This document shows positions 61,046-64,000 of a stretch of DNA of 64,000 nt, one piece after another (position 1 is the stretch's first letter; each line of letters starts with the position of its first letter). The notes under the pieces were generated by a model. That model did not search any database. It had not been told where the DNA came from and saw only the letters and a list, made by a program, of their open reading frames with translations. Source of the DNA: Clostridium sp. 28_17 (GTDB taxonomy: Bacteria; Bacillota; Clostridia; TANB77; CAG-508); the NCBI GenBank assembly GCA_001916065.1, contig MNRS01000017.1:32318-96317 (forward strand), read 5' to 3'. The position numbers were made by a program, and so were the translations under genes.

Positions 61046-63706
61046 TTAGCCTCCATTCGTTGCAAATCTATTTTTATTTTTAATTTTTTCAAGCTTTTTA
61101 TTTAATTCATATCCATCAATATATAAATTAAAATCAAGACTTAGATTAATTAGAATTTGTATTATTTTCTCAAGTAATTCTATAACTTTTTCGTTATTTC
61201 CTAATCCCATTTCTTGATTAGCCTTCTTATATAATGACATTAATTTGTCTTCTGGTGCAACTACCTCACCTTGATGTCTGTTATCACCTATCATAGCCAA
61301 TTGAGGTGTGTTTGCTTTTACATAACCACCTTGCGCTAAAAATGGAATTTGCGGAACATATACTGAAGGTAACCAACTAAATGGTTGGAAACCTGCAATA
61401 GTAGCATTTCTTATCATTCTCAATGCTGTATTAATAGAATTGAATGGAATAGATACAACTCTATTAATTCCCCTTATTAATGAATTAACAATATTTCTAA
61501 AAGTATTTGCTATTCCTTGTTGTATTCCATCAAATATTCTTCCTCCTGTGCTAAACACATTTTTTACAGCATTCCATGCATTACTAAATATATTTCCAAA
61601 CCATGATGCAACATTTCCAAAAACATTTTTTATGCCTTGCCATGCTCCAGACGCTCCATTTTTAAGTCCGCTCCATAAACTTCCAAAAGCATTTCGTATT
61701 GGATTTACTATTGTATTATTAAACCATTGACCTGCATTATTCCAAGCATTTTTTATTCCTTCCCAACATTTACTTGCAGTTTCTTTTACTTCATTCCAAT
61801 TTTTTATTAATAATACTACAACCGCAATTAATGCTGCTATAGCCGCTACAACTAATGTTATTGGTGATGTTAATACTGCTAATGCTGCATTAAATAGCCA
61901 TGTTGCTGCTGTTGCCGCTGTTGTTGCTACCGTACTAGCAATAGTTGCTGCAGTATTTGCAACTTTTGCTCCTGTATTAATAACCCATTGTGCTGCTTCT
62001 TTAACTAAAGCTGCCGTTCCTAAAGCAATGCTTACCACAAAATCTTTCGCATACATCAATGTTAACGCAATCGTTTCTGCTTTATCTGCAATTTTTGCAA
62101 TTACATTCCCTAAAATAGCATTTTTTAGCAATCCCAATGCTGCAATTACTCCTCCTGCCTGTTGTATAAAAGACATTAATTCTACAACCTTCCACGCACT
62201 AAAAAATCCTAATACTGCAATTTCCATTCCAGTAACTACACTTTGATTATTACTCATCCAATTTCCTATTTCCGTTAAAACATCTGCCAACAAATTCAGT
62301 GTATCTACTATTACTCCACCTGTCCACTTTGCGACAGGCTCTAAAAAATTATTCCAAAACCATTGAAAAATTGGTTCAAAGGCTGTTATTAATGGATTTA
62401 GAACAGTTAATGCACCTGCAACTAAATTCAAAAATGCTGGAAGTAAATCTTGTATAGTCCATTTGGCCAATGGAACTAAAACATTGTCATATAACCATTT
62501 TAAACCATCTTTTATTGTGGTTATCAGTGGTTGTGCTGCTTCTTTTACTTTATTAAAAGAATTAATAAGCGGTTCAAAATTAATATCGCCAAATATTTTT
62601 CCTATATCACTTGCTTGTTTTTTTAGATTATCTGTTAAATTTAGTCCACTTGTATCTATTTTTCCTCCTGCACCACTTCCACTTGAAGAACTATCACTAT
62701 CATCTTTCTTTAATATTTGTGCAGTATCAAATGAAGCCAAACTTTTTAAATCTTTAGCAGATTTTTTAGCACTATCTCCAATTCCACTCACAGCATCACT
62801 CGCTTTTGATGCATCGGATGCTAAATTTGAAACATTACTTGTGCTATCATCTACGCCAGCATTTCCAAATATCATTTCTGTAAATGATTTAAAAGCATTT
62901 GCTAACACTTGAAGTTTAGAAAGTACCATATTTATTCCTTTTACTAACGGTGTAAATATGTTAATAAATCCTTGTCCTAAAGTTGCCTTTAGTTCATTAA
63001 ATCTTAAGCCTAATACCCTTGTTTGGTTTGCCCAACTATCACTTGTCCTTGCAAAATCTCCATTTGCTATATTCAATTTATCTAATACAAATTTATATCT
63101 TAAAGCCACTTTTTCCTGTTCAGACATTTTAGATGTTGTTTTTCCATAACCATTTGCCAATGCATATTGATCTAATGCATTCTGTGTCATTACAACACCT
63201 AAATCCTTTAGAGTCTCTGTTTCACCAGTAAATACTGATTTTAATTTTGTATATGCTTCATCACTTGATAAATTATAGAATGAAGCAACATCTCCAGTAA
63301 GTCCTGTTAATGTTTCTGACATTGCTAATGCTTCTTTATTCGAAAAATTAAACGCTTTTGCCATCGCACCAAACGTACCAACATATTTCTTTGTTACTGT
63401 TTGTCCCAAACCAAATTGAGTAATTGCATTTTCGGCAAACTTATTTACTTCTGTATTTAAACTTCCAAAAGTAACATCAACAACATTTTGTACTTCTGTT
63501 AAATCAGAGCCTAAATCAATACATTCTTTACCAAAATTTACTATTGCTTTAACAGAGAATGCTGCTAACGCTAATTTACCAATTTTCTTTAATGAGTTCT
63601 CTATTCCTGAACTTTTTATTGTATTTGTTGCATTCTTTAGTCCTTTGTTAAATGGATTTGAATTTAGCAATAATTCAAAGTCAACAGAGCCCACATTCGT
63701 ACTCAT
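61046..63706 (-). CDS. Phage tail tape measure protein
   Basis: 886 residues. Conserved TMP start (DLGSDLTEVQNVVDVTFG, ALAMSETLTGLTGDVASFYN), a long helical body, several hydrophobic segments (about 480-640, e.g. LTSPITLVVAAIAALIAVVV) and Trp-rich repeats (WQGIKNVFGNVASWFGNIFS). Its length sets the tail length. GGGGAGG site. Confidence 0.93.
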   Translation of the reverse strand: MSTNVGSVDFELLLNSNPFNKGLKNATNTIKSSGIENSLKKIGKLALAAFSVKAIVNFGKECIDLGSDLTEVQNVVDVTFGSLNTEVNKFAENAITQFGLGQTVTKKYVGTFGAMAKAFNFSNKEALAMSETLTGLTGDVASFYNLSSDEAYTKLKSVFTGETETLKDLGVVMTQNALDQYALANGYGKTTSKMSEQEKVALRYKFVLDKLNIANGDFARTSDSWANQTRVLGLRFNELKATLGQGFINIFTPLVKGINMVLSKLQVLANAFKSFTEMIFGNAGVDDSTSNVSNLASDASKASDAVSGIGDSAKKSAKDLKSLASFDTAQILKKDDSDSSSSGSGAGGKIDTSGLNLTDNLKKQASDIGKIFGDINFEPLINSFNKVKEAAQPLITTIKDGLKWLYDNVLVPLAKWTIQDLLPAFLNLVAGALTVLNPLITAFEPIFQWFWNNFLEPVAKWTGGVIVDTLNLLADVLTEIGNWMSNNQSVVTGMEIAVLGFFSAWKVVELMSFIQQAGGVIAALGLLKNAILGNVIAKIADKAETIALTLMYAKDFVVSIALGTAALVKEAAQWVINTGAKVANTAATIASTVATTAATAATWLFNAALAVLTSPITLVVAAIAALIAVVVLLIKNWNEVKETASKCWEGIKNAWNNAGQWFNNTIVNPIRNAFGSLWSGLKNGASGAWQGIKNVFGNVASWFGNIFSNAWNAVKNVFSTGGRIFDGIQQGIANTFRNIVNSLIRGINRVVSIPFNSINTALRMIRNATIAGFQPFSWLPSVYVPQIPFLAQGGYVKANTPQLAMIGDNRHQGEVVAPEDKLMSLYKKANQEMGLGNNEKVIELLEKIIQILINLSLDFNLYIDGYELNKKLEKIKNKNRFATNGG

Positions 63707-63752
63707 ACCTACTCCTCCCCTCTTTTTTAGGATAAAAGCAGGTATTGGCTAA

Positions 63753-63905
63753 CTACTCACCACTAATGGTTGTGTTGCTCACTCTGTCTTTTTCATCTAT
63801 ATTAATTTTAATTGTTTTCTTACATCGTATACATTTTATTTCGCCCTTACATTGTTCAACTTTTAACAAAAGTTGATTACAGTTTGGACATCTTACTTCT
63901 ATCAT
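63753..63905 (-). CDS. Com-like zinc-finger protein
   Basis: 50 residues: VRCPNCNQLLLKVEQCKGEI then KCIRCKKTIKI gives the two CxxC pairs of the Mu Com family, whose founder activates translation of the phage mom gene. It overlaps the upstream gene by 4 nt (ATGA) and ends 46 bp before the tape measure ATG. Confidence 0.75.
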   Translation of the reverse strand: MIEVRCPNCNQLLLKVEQCKGEIKCIRCKKTIKINIDEKDRVSNTTISGE

Positions 63906-64000
63906 TTGTTATCACCAGCCATTTCTTTAAATGCTTTTTGAAATTCTGTAATAACTTTTTCATAATCTTCTTTGCTCATTTTCTTTGCTAATTTATTTCT
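63902..64000 (-). CDS. Phage protein, C-terminal fragment
   Basis: Only 32 residues are in the window: KMSKEDYEKVITEFQKAFKE then MAGDNK at the end. Helical; in this position a tail assembly chaperone or small tail protein is likely. Coupled to the Com-like gene. Confidence 0.4.
   Translation of the reverse strand, partial: RNKLAKKMSKEDYEKVITEFQKAFKEMAGDNK

Larger units (their letters stand above)
52497..64000. mobile_element. Prophage, one end (continues past the window)
   Basis: Minus-strand genes in siphovirus order from the right: tail assembly fragment, Com-like finger, tape measure, distal tail, tail/baseplate with S74 chaperone, receptor-binding, XkdX-like, holin, amidase, then accessory genes next to the att junction in tRNA-Thr. 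The integrase, replication and head genes would lie beyond 64000. Confidence 0.9.

Noticed and set aside
61440..62912. Plus-strand open frames across the tape measure gene
   Set aside because: They are antisense shadows of a low-complexity helical gene, without ribosome sites or recognisable domains.

Overview
The window is a strongly AT-rich, almost entirely minus-strand-coding segment from a spore-forming low-GC Firmicute of the class Clostridia. The spore genes cotJA-cotJB-cotJC, sspH and spoVS, together with disA, rubrerythrin, FtsH, RemA and the ireB-ruvX cluster, support this. Uncultured gut Clostridia are a plausible source, but no species can be named from the sequence alone.

Layout. 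1-7.8 kb is housekeeping: the end of an M20 peptidase, ftsH, a DUF1189 membrane protein, alanine racemase, a FemABX transferase, Mini-RNase III, an HEXXH protein and rbgA. 7.8-10.6 kb is a two-gene restriction-modification system set into this series. 10.6-17.7 kb carries a small membrane protein, the DUF1292/ruvX/ireB cluster, a cell-surface operon (GAF plus degenerate GGDEF; a ParA/TadZ-like protein with two AT-hooks; a VirB2/TrbC-like small membrane protein) and a secreted glucosaminidase. 17.8-19.1 kb is the cotJ spore-coat operon. 19.1-34.7 kb holds argS, gmk-rpoZ-remA-yicC, rsmE, rubrerythrin, a U32 peptidase, a nucleoside kinase, sspH and T-box-regulated glyS.

34.7-38.5 kb is a decayed integrative-element island between the glyS T-box and a tRNA-Leu gene. 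It holds Mob, tyrosine-integrase and DinD pseudogenes plus two accessory genes that share a duplicated promoter-leader. 38.7-46.5 kb has carD-like, dut, a prepilin/C-type-lectin fusion whose C-terminus bears the codon signature of a diversity-generating retroelement (DGR) variable region, spoVS, ymdB, a cyclophilin, disA and a frameshifted radA. A strongly structured, terminator-ending RNA element follows the lectin gene. 46.7-52.3 kb has a zinc-ribbon protein, tyrS, a UPF0182 membrane protein and ftsY.

From 52.5 kb to the right edge lies one end of a prophage inserted in a tRNA-Thr(CGT) gene, of which only the 5' half remains here. Its minus-strand genes run tape measure, tail, receptor-binding, holin and amidase, then small accessory proteins, including a Spo0E-like protein and two relatives that share its C-terminal motif.

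Repeats. A palindromic element family sits against the U-tracts of intrinsic terminators at five loci, two of which share 92 identical bases. A second family of terminator hairpins (GGGACGGGTCTCC core) occurs three times between tyrS and the UPF0182 gene. The strongest candidates for new biology are the prepilin-DGR target with its RNA element, the terminator-associated repeats, the AT-hook ParA-like operon, the twin leaders in the decayed island and the prophage Spo0E-like cluster.
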